Positions 35,101 through 46,710 of a stretch of DNA of 64,000 bases are shown piece by piece. This DNA comes from Nectonema munidae. Lineage: Eukaryota > Nematomorpha > Nectonematoida > Nectonematidae. Position numbers and translations under genes: made by a program. The notes below the pieces were generated by a model that worked only from the letters and a program-made list of their open reading frames with translations, did not search any database and had not been told where the DNA came from. The stretch is taken from positions 62,001 through 126,000 of the forward strand of contig JAUIRK010001033.1 of the NCBI GenBank assembly GCA_030549495.1, in the 5' to 3' direction. Within the stretch, counting starts at the first letter, position 1, and each line of letters starts with the position of its first letter.

Positions 35101-35199
35101 GGGGACGATTAATAGCACTACGTCATATCTCGATCTCCGTTTCTCTTATAAGGTAAGGGTAATGTTTCCCTTAAACTGAAGGGCGAGGTGTTTTTTAAA

Positions 35200-35242
35200 A
35201 GCTAATGAAGTGACGTTTAGACAAAAAGTTTGAGAACCACTG
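35200..35242. mobile_element. hAT-type transposon end
   Basis: The plus strand ends AAAAAGTTTGAGAACCACTG, whose reverse complement CAGTGGTTCTCAAACTTTTT is the common terminus of hAT/Charlie-like non-autonomous elements. The partner end was not found upstream, so it is a solitary or truncated terminus. Confidence 0.5.
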
Positions 35243-35689
35243 GTTTTGAGGAGATCCTTGAGGGACGGCTTAATTCTTAATTCTTATGTTTATTCTCCTT
35301 GAACATTGTTATTATGTTGACAGGTAAAGTCGTAAAGAAAACGGTAAACTACATGAAAGATGCATAAAAGCGCGAATGATTGCATGCTACTTGCACCAAA
35401 CATCGAGTACTCCAAAATTAATTTGTCCTATACTCAGTGTACACTTGTGTAGAAAAGTATCTGTTCTTATTTTTTCCATTATTTTATTAATATTTTTATT
35501 TGCATGCATGCAATCTAAAATATGGATAAAGTGGGTTTTGTTGGTAAAACATATAAAAAAAATTGTGTGACATTTCCTTAGTAAAGAAATAATCAATAAA
35601 AATGCTATAAATTGTGTTATAACAGCTGCTATTTGTTGTGAAGTAAATGATTTTTAAAAATAATGTTTAAAAAAATGATGCTTCAAATT

Positions 35690-36130
35690 GTGATAGCCAA
35701 GATGTTTCTGCTTTAATGGATTTGCTTAATTTAATTCCCCGTGAAAATGTTGTAGATTATCTAGAATTAAGTAAAGCTATGGATAAATCAAGAGTAAGTA
35801 ATAGAGATGTTTATTTAATTCTTAATTATCTATTAAAAGATTTAATTTTGGAGAAAAATAGAAATTGCAAAGAGAATGTATTGATTTTGATGGAAAAATT
35901 GATAGGGCATTAGTAAAAGAATTTTCTCCCAAACACTTTTATAAAGAGCGAATGCTTTCTTTAGTTTTCCAGACCAAAAGTATATTCATTATTTACGACA
36001 TAAACCTTCTTCACCTGAAGGTATTTGCGGAGAAATTTTGACACTAATGAATGAAAGTGATTGTAAAGATTCTATTAATGGAATAGTGTATGTTGGAACA
36101 AGATTCAAAATGCTATTATCAGAAAAATAG
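35690..36130 (+). pseudogene. Decayed ORF of unknown, possibly transposon, origin
   Basis: A 65-codon frame (35716-35913) followed in shifted frames by ALVKEFSPKHFYKERMLSLV, HKPSSPEGICGEILTLMNES and SINGIVYVGTRFKM. The sequence looks like degraded coding DNA (polar residues, few stops per frame). The motif SRVSNRDVYLILNYLLKDL is faintly like the SxRAxAxIxxxxLxD region of some uncharacterised arthropod transposon proteins. I cannot name the family. Confidence 0.3.
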
Positions 36131-36199
36131 AAATTTATTTGAAAAAACCATTGCAATATTAGTATGTTTCCTGAATACAAATGGAATTTTTTGAAAGTA

Positions 36200-37289
36200 T
36201 ATCAATGCATTATATTGTTCCACTTCTGGTCCAAGGACATCTAAAGATTCAGATTTTAACAATCCGCTTGTCTCAATAAATAAAACGTAAAATCGATAAA
36301 ATTAATATTCATTTTTTAAACTGCTCATCAAATGATCAAAAATATTTTATCAATATGCGTTTGCTAGTTTAAAATAGTTAAACTAGTTCGTAACTCACAA
36401 ATCTTTTAGACATAAGCACAACCCTGTGCTTCTTTACATGACTCAAGATACATGGCAAAGGTGTATACTGCGAGTTTATTTAGGTGTGTCAAATCCAAAA
36501 AATAATTTAAAAAATTTTATTTTTTTTATTTGAAAATTTATCTTATGGTTTAATTAAAAAAAACTGAAAAAATTAAGATGGGCAAAAAATTTTACTACAG
36601 ACTGAATCAAAATCTGAAAAAGTTTGACCAAGAACTAATAACACCTGTTTTTAAAACAACTCTAACATTAATTACGCAAAAAACTTATGCGGGCAAAATG
36701 AAAAATGATCTCAATTAAAAGGGAGAAGCTTAAGTTCGAAACTTTGAAACGTGGCCTTGCAATAAATTCTGAAGCAAAATTTTATACGAAAATGATCGAT
36801 GGCAAAAAAGTTGAATTCACAATACTTCCATGACTTCATATTTTAAATTTAGAAAATATTGAAATTTAAAATATTTCAAGATGTTTCTTCGGCATGTAAA
36901 GCCTTTTTGGTCATGAATCAAGGCATGATTTCATCAAAAAAAAGTTCAATTTTGTAAGATAAAATAATTGTTTCGCATTTTACATTAGTATTTAAATAAA
37001 GAATCGTATTAATTTAAATAAAAGTTGCAACATCTTAACAATCAATGAAAAAATGAATCTGATGTAGAAGCAACTTTATATATATATGTTTCAGTTTTGC
37101 TTATATTTTTTTGCTTGAGGTTTGTTTATTGAATAGTGTGTAGCCGACTCTACCTCTCAAGTAGTTTGAGATTTATTTGATGATTGTAGGGTTAATGTTT
37201 CTGTTGTAGTTTATTCGTTTTTGGATATTTTTCAAACTAATGTTTGTAAATTTCAACTTGACATTTCAATAAGTTTAAAAAAAAAATTT
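36200..37289. other. No recognisable gene
   Basis: AT-rich sequence with no frame, terminal repeat or tandem array seen. Confidence 0.5.
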
Positions 37290-38690
37290 TTTTTCTTAAA
37301 ATTCAAAAATAATAATTTTAGTCCTTTTTTATTATTGTTTTTTATAATTTAATGAATCGGTTGGTTAATCCTTCTGCGAAGGCTTTATCTGCGGTTTTAT
37401 TTATGGTGTTAAAAGGGATAACTTCTCTCTGTTTTTGATTTTTTTGGAAATTTGTTTTCTGCGATCAACTTTAGATCTGCAGTATGTTTTGTATGTATTT
37501 AGAGATGAGGAAAGTGATTTGCTTGTTGAGGTTTGTTATTTATGGAGTTTGATCATATATGGGGAGAAGGTTGTATTTTGTATGTGCGTTTATGTTACTT
37601 TTAGGTATATAAAGTTATCATGGTGTTCAATTTATTTAGTCACAAGGTTGTTAAGATAGTCTAAGTTATATTGTGGTTTTGAATAATACAATGCTGTTAT
37701 TATACTTTCGATGTATGTTTGGAATGAGATGCACTTGGTTTTGTTGTATTTGATGAAAGTTCTTAGTGTGCGATGTGTTTTTGTTGTAGATAGTGGTAAT
37801 GATGGAAATATGATCTGATGATAGTGATGTGTGCCATGAGGTTTTGGTTATGAGGTGTATTGGCAAGGAAGTAATATCCTTATCTGAGTGTTGTGTGGGT
37901 ACCCTCAAGGGGCTGCCAGTTGTGAATAATGTCTGAGATTGTCTCTCATTGGTAGTATGTATTTAGGGAAAGTTATAGTTTTGAGTGTGGGTTGATGTCG
38001 TTTGTGATTATAATGCTAGGATATTTTAGCAATTTTAAATCCTTATTATGTCTGGAATGTGTTGAATTTTGACCTGTATTAATTGTGTAATTTTTATCTT
38101 AATGCCGTTGATGTTTAGATGGGATACTATGAATGTGTGTCGGTTGTTTATATTTTCGTTTTTAGTTGTATTTGGGGGGTTTGTTTGAATGTTTGTGTAG
38201 TTTGTTTGTTGCAGTTATTTGGTGGTTGTCACCTTATTTGTGTATTTGTGGTTGTATTTGATTAATGTTGTGTTTTTTACATTCTTTTATTACATATAAC
38301 GCGCAGGTATATTTAGGGGTTTGCGCTACCTACTCGCATTGTGTATTTTTTCGCGGTTTTTTGTGTAGCGTGCCTTCCCAATGTGTGAGGTATTCTTTGA
38401 GATTGTGGGCTTTTGAAATGTAGCCACTGTATGTCTCCATCATTACAATTGATGGATGTGGTGTAATTCGTTATGTGTTTGTTGCAAGTTGAGCATTTAT
38501 ATTTAAGTGTGGGTTAGGGTTGGCCTCAATGTCCTCCAACTCCTCAACGAGTAGAAGCCAGGCTCTATAGAGGGTGAGATTTGTGCTCCACCTAATCAAA
38601 AAATGTAGCTAACCACCACTTTGTTAGGGAGGACTTCTTGTTGAGATTTGCATCCTCGGAACAGAAGGCCTCGCCTTCAAGGAATTATCT
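37290..38690 (-). mobile_element. AC-rich LINE remnant (5' region and endonuclease)
   Basis: The plus strand is strikingly GT-rich here. The minus strand decodes to a Cys/His finger (YKCSTCNKHITNYTTSINCN), then SHLNINGIKIKITQLIQV (the N-terminal AP-endonuclease block, consensus NING), and LSSDHISIITTI (the SDH block that closes the endonuclease), then FHQIQQNQVHLIP of the linker before RT. Several frame changes and stops are present. Upstream of the finger, 38520-38690 is a GC-richer 5' leader. RT is missing, so the copy is 3'-truncated or deleted. A/C-biased coding strand is a known habit of some non-LTR clades. Confidence 0.6.
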
Positions 38691-38699
38691 ACTTTTTTA

Positions 38700-40190
38700 A
38701 GGCTTACATTCTAAGATGAACTTTTGTTCAAGCCTTAGAAACTTCATCATATAATTCTGAATTTTAGAAGAAATGTAACATAAATGATGCCGTTCAAAAA
38801 ATTTTCTATCTTCTATACTCTATAAAGTTTGTTCGAAACAAATCACAACGAAATCCATTATATATAGAATTCAAAAAGGCATGCTTTTGAATAGCGGTGG
38901 CATGCGCACTTTGCAAATAATTATAAATTCTGAAAAATAGTCTATAAGCAACTGTTCACTTTTTTAAACTTCAAACAATATTTTGACCATAACATTTCCA
39001 GATTTTACGTAACTTAGTTTATGAAATTTGAAAACTGAAACAATGGCATATAAGCATTTATGTTGTTTATGAAAGTTAAGACGTAATATTTACCTTCTAC
39101 AAATAGAACCTTTAACTTTTTATGTCTATAACACTTTGTTCCCTTTTTTTATAGAAACTGTGAAAAATTTTTACCATAAATTTGTTTAAAAGTTCTATTT
39201 TTAGCGAAGAATGTTTATTAAATTTAAAAGTTTCATAGTGATCGATTTTGCTCAAAATATATAAGAGCTATAGAACTAATATTCTCTTGTGCATGTTGTT
39301 CATTTTGTTGAAGATATTTCGTGTTTTTATGTATTTCAAAATTTAATTTCATATTCTTAACGCATCTTTCGAAGTATGAAAAGGAAAAAATTATTCTGAA
39401 TATATAAGACTGAATGTTACAATAAATCTATAATAAAATAATTTCTAATCCACTGAACTTCATTCTGTTTGATATAATTATCTTGATCTTCGAATAAACT
39501 CGCCATTTACTTTTCTTTCATAATCAAATTTACAGTGACTCAGATTATTAAGTTATATCTATATTGAATGAAGTTACATTATTTTACTCAAAATATTATC
39601 CATATAGAGGATGTTTCTTATAAACTACGTTCAACTTAATTGACTCGATTGAAAATAGATCAATAAGCAATAGTAACTTAAAAGTATGGTCTTAAACTAA
39701 ATTTCGATTTTGGTGGAAGTATCGTGTTGAGAAAATTCATGGTTCCTTCGTTTTGCTAACTTGAATCTCATAAAGAGGACTTTTTATTATATCTGAGACG
39801 ATCTCTTTCCCTAAGAACACACGTGAATCGATGTGTTGGTTAAGACGACAGATTTTTAAATCAGCAAAACAAGAGAAATATGGGCTTGAAAAAGGCAATC
39901 ACGTAAATTTTTACAATCTTTCTCCGCATATCCCCGGATTCTTAAATGAAGTTTTAAGTAAAAGAGAGGCAATCGCGAAAAACAAGGAGAAATGCGAACG
40001 GAAGTGAGAAGAATAAAACGAAAAATGCCATGCTTAACTTTTATTTAAAAGAAGGAAGAAATTCTTTATGAACGAACAAGTAAAACAGCGTATATAAATA
40101 GAGATAGGTTTCATTAAAATAAATGTTACTCATTTTTGCTATTTAAACCCAATCCTCATTTTTGAGAAAAGAATTCATTGCTAAAAGCAC
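38700..40190. other. AT-rich sequence, no gene recognised
   Basis: Probable 3' flank of the minus-strand exon that begins at 40197. TTTATT (AATAAA on the minus strand) occurs near 40039. 39465-39510 resembles part of the palindromic element at 41240-41399. Confidence 0.4.
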
Positions 40191-40196
40191 ACATCC

Positions 40197-40449
40197 TTAG
40201 TCCTCTTGATTAGAGAACCGTTTTTTGGTCATAATCACAAATTCTTTTTTTCCTTCCTCCAAATTTTCACTTCGTTTCTTCTTTCCCAAAAAGTCTGAAG
40301 TGCGGTATCTCTTTTCAATAGGGGAGGACTTTCTTTTCCAAGTTTCCACAAACTCGGGTTCAAACCATACATTGTCTATGTCATCGTTTGTCGTGTAGTA
40401 TTGCATATTAGGATTAATGGAGCGTTTGAAATTGTCCTCACTTTCAAAG
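40197..40449 (-). CDS. Candidate terminal exon of a neuropeptide precursor (SDFLamide, EFLamide-like)
   Basis: GC-richer frame on the minus strand ending at TAA 40197-40199. It opens near a possible acceptor TTTAGAAAG (exon from 40449; an alternative AG lies 4 bases earlier). The product FESEDNFKRSINPNMQYY.. is rich in dibasic sites: FKR, WKRK, EKR, GKKKR, KKR. Between EKR and KKKR lies YRTSDFLG, so prohormone convertase cleavage and Gly-directed amidation would release YRTSDFL-NH2. This resembles arthropod EFLamides (SEFLG-KR), TRH-like peptides. An acidic spacer (DDIDNVWFEPEFVE) precedes it. The link to the family is inferred from one short motif. It could also be an unrelated basic protein. 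Confidence 0.45.
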
Positions 40450-40459
40450 CTTTCTAAAT

Positions 40460-43009
40460 TTAAATTCACAAATATACAATGTATACTTTTAGTATCAATG
40501 AGAAAAATACTAAAGTGTACTCTTGAATTTAATTAGTTTAATCACTATAATTATCTTTTTAATCGAATATTCCAAAGTAATACCAAACAAGGTGAGAAAT
40601 GAATTGTACCATTCAAATAAATTCAGCTAAATCTGCTATCATTTAATGAGTTTTTTCGTAGATGTGGACACAGGGCATGTTCTAGTTAAAAAGTATTTTT
40701 AGACTGTTGACTTATGCGATTTATCATCACTTGCTACTTATATTCACAATATTCTATCTTTGCGTGAGGAAAAAGTGACTTAAAAATTGAAAAATTTACT
40801 TTATGACTGAAAAAATTGACTTTTACGTCTGAATATTTGACTTTAAAAAATTGAGAAAGAAAAAGACCTGCAATAAAAAATCATATAAAATATTTCCCGA
40901 CTTGAAATTTCTTAAAAATTTCTTTTCCTTTTGGACATTGAAACTTGGTAATTTTGTTGTTTGGGATACAAACTAAATGAAATATTTGGTTTTTCTTTTC
41001 TTCATGATTTCTGACAGCCTGTGTCAACAAATGTGAAATATTTTTCCGTTAACAAATTCTTTTAAGATACCATCAAAAAGCTCCGTAAATTTCCAGAATT
41101 AATATCTAAACAAATGTTATGAGTAATTTGTGACTTATCAAGTATCCATGACAAAATATTGCTAATTTGTATTAGGGTGTATTTAAGCAAAAATCACTCC
41201 ATATTCAAGGAATTTTTTAAATGATAAAGAGTAACACTGAATATTTATTGCACTTGTGTGTTTTTCGAGCACATGCTCTTTTTCAGCACAGTAGAGTATA
41301 ATTATCTTGGTCTTCGTATAAACTCCTCATTTCTTGATGTGTTCTACTGTACTTAAGAAGAGCATGTGCTGTAAAAATTACCAATATACAATAAATATTA
41401 CGTGATGCAGGTGATGAATCTCAAAAGTGAATCATTAATTTTTATTAATTTTTCAACTATTTCCAAAAAAAACAAACTTGAATATTTTTAATAAGAGAGC
41501 AGAAAATGCGCTTTTTAGCCAAGTAAAAAATGTTAATTTTATTGACTTATAAAAAAAAATGATTTTTATCGTACTAAAAAACTTTTAAATAGCTGTTCAA
41601 TAAATTTATTCAAAATTCAATTTTTCGACTTATTTTGTGGGCAAACAAAAGTGGACTTTTATTGACTTTATCAAGACGCCGTGATCATCATACATTGCTT
41701 GTCCAATGTTCTGATTCTCATTGTCACATTTGCTCCACTCATCCATGATAAGATTGGGCTAAGCGTAAACCAAAAATGAAATTTTAAAATAAAAGTGTAT
41801 ACAGAAATTTGGAAGAGATCGTTTTTGCAGTTGATTGTCTATGAATCTTTTTAGCTTATTAATAATTTTTAGAAAATTAAAATAAAAATTTCCATAAGAA
41901 GGAGACAAATCTAAGGACCTATTTAAAGTTTCACATACGTGCTTATCAGCTTTACAGAGTCACCACATTAAAATATTTTTGTTTGGATTTACATTTGTGA
42001 AATATTGCTCTTTGAACTTTACACTACATGCTTTCAAGATCTTGGCCAGTATAGTGAACATATCAACCTTTGGCATAGCTTTCCAGTAAATGAATGCATA
42101 AAGGTTATTATTACTATTACCTATAGCAAAATTTTAACAGATTGTTACCTTCAAATGTTATAATAATATGGCTTAAATATACCTGAATATTAATACAATA
42201 GTAAAACTTTTCTTATTTGAAATTTCATAAAACTTGTTAGATAGTAAACTTAAGCATAGTAATAGTAACAAGTTTAAAAACTTTAGTTATTATTTCTTTG
42301 ACACAAAATAACAAATAAATGCCAAAATAATCAATGATTAAAAGAAATTATTGATGAAACATCGCACAATTCGAAGCAAGTTTCGGAAAAATAGGTCTAC
42401 TTAGTTTAGACCTTTCTTAGGTAATATACCCATTTTTAATATATACTTTCTTAAAAAAACCAAAAATTTTCTTCTTGTATAAGTAATTTGCTCTCAGCGA
42501 TTCAAAAGTCTATTTAAAAGCTTAATAAAATGACAAAAATGATTTTCTTATTTTTGCAACATTATATTTAGCTAAAAGTATAATTTGTTAGTTTTATATT
42601 TACTAGCTACTTTGTCAATTAGCCAGTTTATTCGTTTGTTAGATTTATTATTTAGTAAATGGAATTAATCATAAGAAGTCATATCAATAAAAACTATTTA
42701 AAATTAATAATACAACTGTAAAATTTTATTCAGATAAAAAAAGCGCATTCCGATGTTCTTCAACTGATGATAATCACTTTCAAGAAAATAGATTCATTAA
42801 TTTTATTTTCTATTAATTTGGATTCGTTGGCTTAAAAGTATTTATGATCCATTTCTTTCTTTTTTTCTTTCTTTATTTTTCTTTATATTTATATGAATTA
42901 AATTTTATAATTACTTTATAATTTAGTTCGATATTATCAGTAAAACAAATACTTTTTATTTAGTATAGTTTAGTATAGTTAGTTATTTTATTACTAGTTT
43001 ATTAATTGA
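40460..43009. other. AT-rich, probable intron, no gene recognised
   Basis: Lies between the two candidate precursor exons. Apart from the palindromic element at 41240-41399, no feature could be supported. Confidence 0.4.
41240..41399. repeat. Imperfect palindromic element (MITE-like)
   Basis: Left arm AATATTTATTGCACTTGTGT..GAGCACATGCTCTT..CAGCACAGTAGA pairs with right arm TCTACTGTAC..AAGAGCATGTGCT..CAATAAATATT, about 60 bp per arm with mismatches. The centre (TATAATTATCTTGGTCTTCG then ATAAACTC) has a relative at about 39475-39505 on the same strand, so the family is dispersed. Confidence 0.6.
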
Positions 43010-43261
43010 AACGTAGGGTCTTGTTCTGGCCATCTCGGATTCGATTTCGGAACGTGATATCCATTTGATCTGTCCAACTATGGAAGAATATTCTAACGTT
43101 AGATGCGACACTGATAAAAACTATAATTAATTTCTTTGTAAAACTTACCTATTAAATTAATTATATCAGTTAATTAATTAAAAAAATGTTATTTATTTAA
43201 TTTGACAGTTAGTTAATTAAATAAAAGTAAATGCCACTTGTGGTGTTTTCATTGACAAGGC

Positions 43262-43372
43262 ACAATTGTGCATCTTGCGTCGAACTATCAGCAAAGAAGA
43301 ATTGATGGTGGACCGAACCCGAGACCTTGTGGTATCTAAGCCAACTATCTACCCAATCTTACTTACCACATT
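43262..43372 (-). mobile_element. tRNA-derived SINE
   Basis: On the minus strand an A-box-like TAGATAGTTGGCTTAG is followed ~30 bp later by the B box GGGTTCGGTCC, then CATCAATTCTTCTTTGCTGA and TAGTTCGACGCAAGATGC. The post-B-box part aligns with the SINE at 29281-29425. It is directly next to a hAT-type MITE. 43010-43110 on the plus strand may be a third, poorer copy. Confidence 0.5.
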
Positions 43373-43381
43373 TATTAGTAC

Positions 43382-43647
43382 CCTAGTGTTCGTGGGGTCC
43401 TATGCAAAATGGATTGCGCGGGGCCCAGTGTGGGTAGGAAAAAAGATTAAAAGTGAGAAATAAGATTTTGAAAAAAAGAAAAGGGATTTGTTTTATTAAT
43501 TTTTCATTAACACAAAATGACGATCAAAGTAACTTTACTTTGCGAACTTGCATTTAGCGAAATCATACAATTATCATCAAAATGAAAAATTAGAAGCGCG
43601 GGGCCTACTGCGGGCGCATAGGGTGCAGTGGCCTAAGGCCGGCCATG
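43382..43647. mobile_element. 266-bp hAT-type non-autonomous element
   Basis: The GC-rich right end GCATAGGGTGCAGTGGCCTA then AGGCCGGCCATG is the terminus seen in many arthropod hAT elements (GGGCCGGCCTTAGG type on the opposite strand). The left end CCTAGTGTTCGTGGGGTCCT then ATGC is an imperfect partner. Flanks ATTAGTAC (43374-43381) and GTTAGTAC (43648-43655) form an 8-bp duplication with one change. The interior is AT-rich and non-coding. Confidence 0.6.
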
Positions 43648-44376
43648 GTTAGTACGATAGTTAATCAGCTAAAACAAAACTATTTTATTTTTTTTACGAT
43701 TTATGCATTTAAAAATTTAAAAATATCTTTAAATATAAATTGTTTCTACTACTAAAGTACTAATATTGTTAGATTCATACCTTGTTTGTTTATATTTATT
43801 ATAAGTTACATTTATTTTAATAATTATATATATATTTATTTGATAAGAAAAAGATTAATGTACTTTTTGGCTGGAGTGTGGGAAAAAAATTGTTCTGACT
43901 CTGACGGCCATTTTCAAGAAGTGGCATAATTTTTTTTTGATAAATCATTGATGCCTTTGAACAATTTAACTTAGAACATTATGCAAACTCTTTGTTGAAC
44001 ATTTTTTGAGATCAAGAGTCTGCTCAAAATGGCACTTGTTAGAGTTGGGAAAGGAAAAAAACCGACCTGGATTGCAAACTAGCCACGACAGTGTGTCAAA
44101 AGAAAAAGACCAAAAAGTTAAAAATTTACAAAAAGGAGGGTTGACATTTTTAAGCAAAAAATAGCAAATCCGAGACAAAATCATGTAAAATGAAACCCTT
44201 TGGATGAAATTTTATTTTTGTCATCTTTATCAAATTTATATAAATATTTGAAATTTTTTTTTCGCTAAATAGCTAGCAATTTAATTTACCAAATCTTAGA
44301 TATGCCAAGTAATCTTAGAACTTTCAAAGTGCTAAGAACATTCAAAAGTTTTTTAACGGAGAAAATAAGTGCATAC

Positions 44377-44624
44377 CGATAGCAATAGCAGAAAGCATCA
44401 AGACATGGAAAGAAAGTATTAAGAAATGAATGAGCTTCATCTTGATGAAAAGTGTGAAAATATTTTGGATAAACGGTATATTTATACTGCCAAGGTAAAT
44501 TGTCAAACTCTTCATCATCGTCGTCATTATGATAAAATATAACATCATCATCACTGAGCGAGCATGCTTCAATGAAAGCCAATGAGATCGATAAGTTTGT
44601 TAAAATGAAAGCATATATTGTCTT
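44377..44624 (-). CDS. Candidate exon with signal peptide (secreted precursor, upstream exon)
   Basis: After an acceptor-like GGAAGCTGTAG on the minus strand, a frame opens with K then TIYAFILTNLSISLAFIEA, a good signal-peptide core ending A|C. An acidic stretch SLSDDDVIFYHNDDDDEEFD and an aromatic stretch (WQYKYTVYPKYFHTF) follow. A GTATGC donor after YCYR would end the exon in phase 2, which matches the acceptor phase of 40197-40449. An earlier GT after PW is also possible. Without a donor the frame runs to a stop near 44286. No ATG is in the exon, so the start codon would have to lie in a small upstream exon, which I did not find. Sequence-only prediction. Confidence 0.33.
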
Positions 44625-45599
44625 CTACAGCTTCCGTATATAAATACATGTATATGTTGAAATATAATAATTTTCGCCCTTTTTATTTGTTGCAATATTA
44701 ATAATGCATTTTAATATTTTAGAAAAACGTTTAAAGGAGTATATCTTTTAAATATCTTGAAATATCTTTTAGCGGCACTAAACAGCAAATTTTGGAGATT
44801 GTTAAAACAACTTCTTAAATACTCAAGCATCAATGACCCAACTGTTAAAAAGTATAAATGCACTCCTTGATTATCAAGTTGTATACTTAAAGAGTAGGGT
44901 GAATCGAAATATTTGCGCATTTCTATTAAAGCCAATTACGGTGGGCTTGTTATTCCATTGATGTTTTCAATACTGGGGATCCTAGATATCATTTGTGTTT
45001 GCTCAAGATTTGGAACTATTGACATCCAAAATACTTTTTTATTTACAAATACTCAAATCAATATAATAGTTATCTTATATTTTAAAGCAGATGTCATACA
45101 GATCGAAATCTACTAATAAATTGACATTTTCAATCCGATGAATTTTATTCAACCTTTCAAATATTTTCTCTTCTTGAAAGATTCAAGAAAAGTATGAAAA
45201 ATATCATAACACTCAACATCCCTTTTTCGACCAGTATACCCCTGTCAACTGGGGCAGTGAGGTTGCTCCATAACTTTTATATTTTTGTAAAAAAACTTAA
45301 ATTGAGTGATCTTTAATTTTTTTTTAGTTTACTTTAATTGAGCAATTTGACGTCTAAAAGTAACTGAAACGAAAGCTTAGTTTTAGTTAAAGTTAGAATG
45401 AAAAGTAAGCTGTGGCATTTTTTCTTTTGCTCCTTAAATTTGTGTAAAATGTGTTGTCTGATCAAATGAATGAATGAAAGAAGTATAAATCAAGCTGTTA
45501 TAAAATAAACAGAATATTTGTAAAAGGTATAAAATAAAACAAAATATATTCTTCTTCTCTTTTAAACTACGTTTTTAGCTTTTGCGTGTGTAGACATAT

Positions 45600-46590
45600 T
45601 GTGAAGTAATGCGCTAACTTACTAACATTCAATCTTCCTTGGTACCTTCTTTCCATCTCCTTCATGGGGGCATGAAACTTTCCCCCTTTTTTTCGCTCAC
45701 ATCTTCTCAATTTTCTGGGAAATGGTCAAGATGCACATATAGAAGATAAACATTGAGACTCATGTTACATCCAGCCATGAAATTTTGAATTTCTTCCTAC
45801 GATTTCTTTGTAGTCTGTACTCTTGTGATAGCCCAAGAAGTTTTGATCACATTCTTGAAGCTGATCCAAGTATTCTTTTTAACCTCACCAAGAAAGTTCT
45901 CGAAGTTTTCATCCTTCATGAGCTTTATTATGTCCGGACCAACAAATACTACCTCTTTAATCTTGGCACGCGAGAGATCAGGAAGCTTTTCGCTAAATAA
46001 GCAAAACCTTTTCGTTCCACTAGAAAAGCAATTACAAACTGTTTCATCAGCCGAAATTTAATGTGCAGTAGTGGCAGTAGAATCTCTATAGGATTCACCG
46101 ACCTACATATAATCTTTAAATCATTCGGTTGAGATCTTTGCTTTAAGACCTCTTTTAGATGAATCAATAATTCATTGTTATAAACATATCCAAAATTTTT
46201 CTACTAGTCTGGACAAAATAGGGGACCAACACCTTCTCACGATGACGTTACAAGGAGAATGATGTACATTGAGCTAATATATCTTATATTTAAGTCGTAA
46301 GCCTAAAAGCTTTGCTGATTCCTTTATCTGATTCATCACCGCTGTGAGTTTCGGTGCCTCAACTTAGTTGTACATTGTCCATACTATTTGGAGGTAATGG
46401 GACTGGCAAATTTGGACTATGAGGAATATGTCACAATGCTGTTGGAAAATTCGGATCGGCAATATTTTTCCTTGTCTTTGAAATATGCTCTTGGCCCTCT
46501 TGGACTTTGCATGCGCAGAAATAGCAATCATCATTGTGGTTTTTCTGCTCCCGCCACATCATTGGCACACCGAAGCACGTGGCCTTTTTT
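45600..46590 (-). pseudogene. Relic of an unclassified transposon-like protein widespread in arthropods
   Basis: The minus strand reads FGVPMMWREQKNHNDDCYFC, RKNIADPNFPTAL, HIPHSPNLPVPLP, then ILLPLLHIKFRLMKQFVIAF, AKIKEVVFVGPDIIKLMKD, AGCNMSLNVYLLYVHLDHFP and KEMERRYQGRLNVSKLAHY, with stops and frame changes between. I know this series (FGVPMIWRE..CYFC, LLPPLHIKLGLMK, GPQIRKLM, HSHLDFFPEN, MEKRYQG) from a multicopy protein family in arthropod and cnidarian genomes. Its transposon superfamily is unclear to me. The Cys pair and His-rich LHSHLD block suggest metal binding. Inactive here. Confidence 0.65.
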
Positions 46591-46710
46591 CACCTTTTGT
46601 CCACTGCCTCAATTCTTTAACCCATATTGAACAAACTAGATGAGGAACTCAGAGCTTAACTTGATCCCCAAATTCACCAAATTCACTCCAAGCTAGCATA
46701 AAATAATATA

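Noticed and set aside
43010-43110. Third SINE copy with GGATTCGATTT box
   Set aside because: The B box is imperfect, no A box was found, and the body matches the other copies poorly. Left as a remark only.
44711-44935. 74-codon minus-strand frame as a further precursor exon
   Set aside because: It lies upstream of the signal-peptide exon, has no signal or cleavage sites, and its phase relation is unclear.
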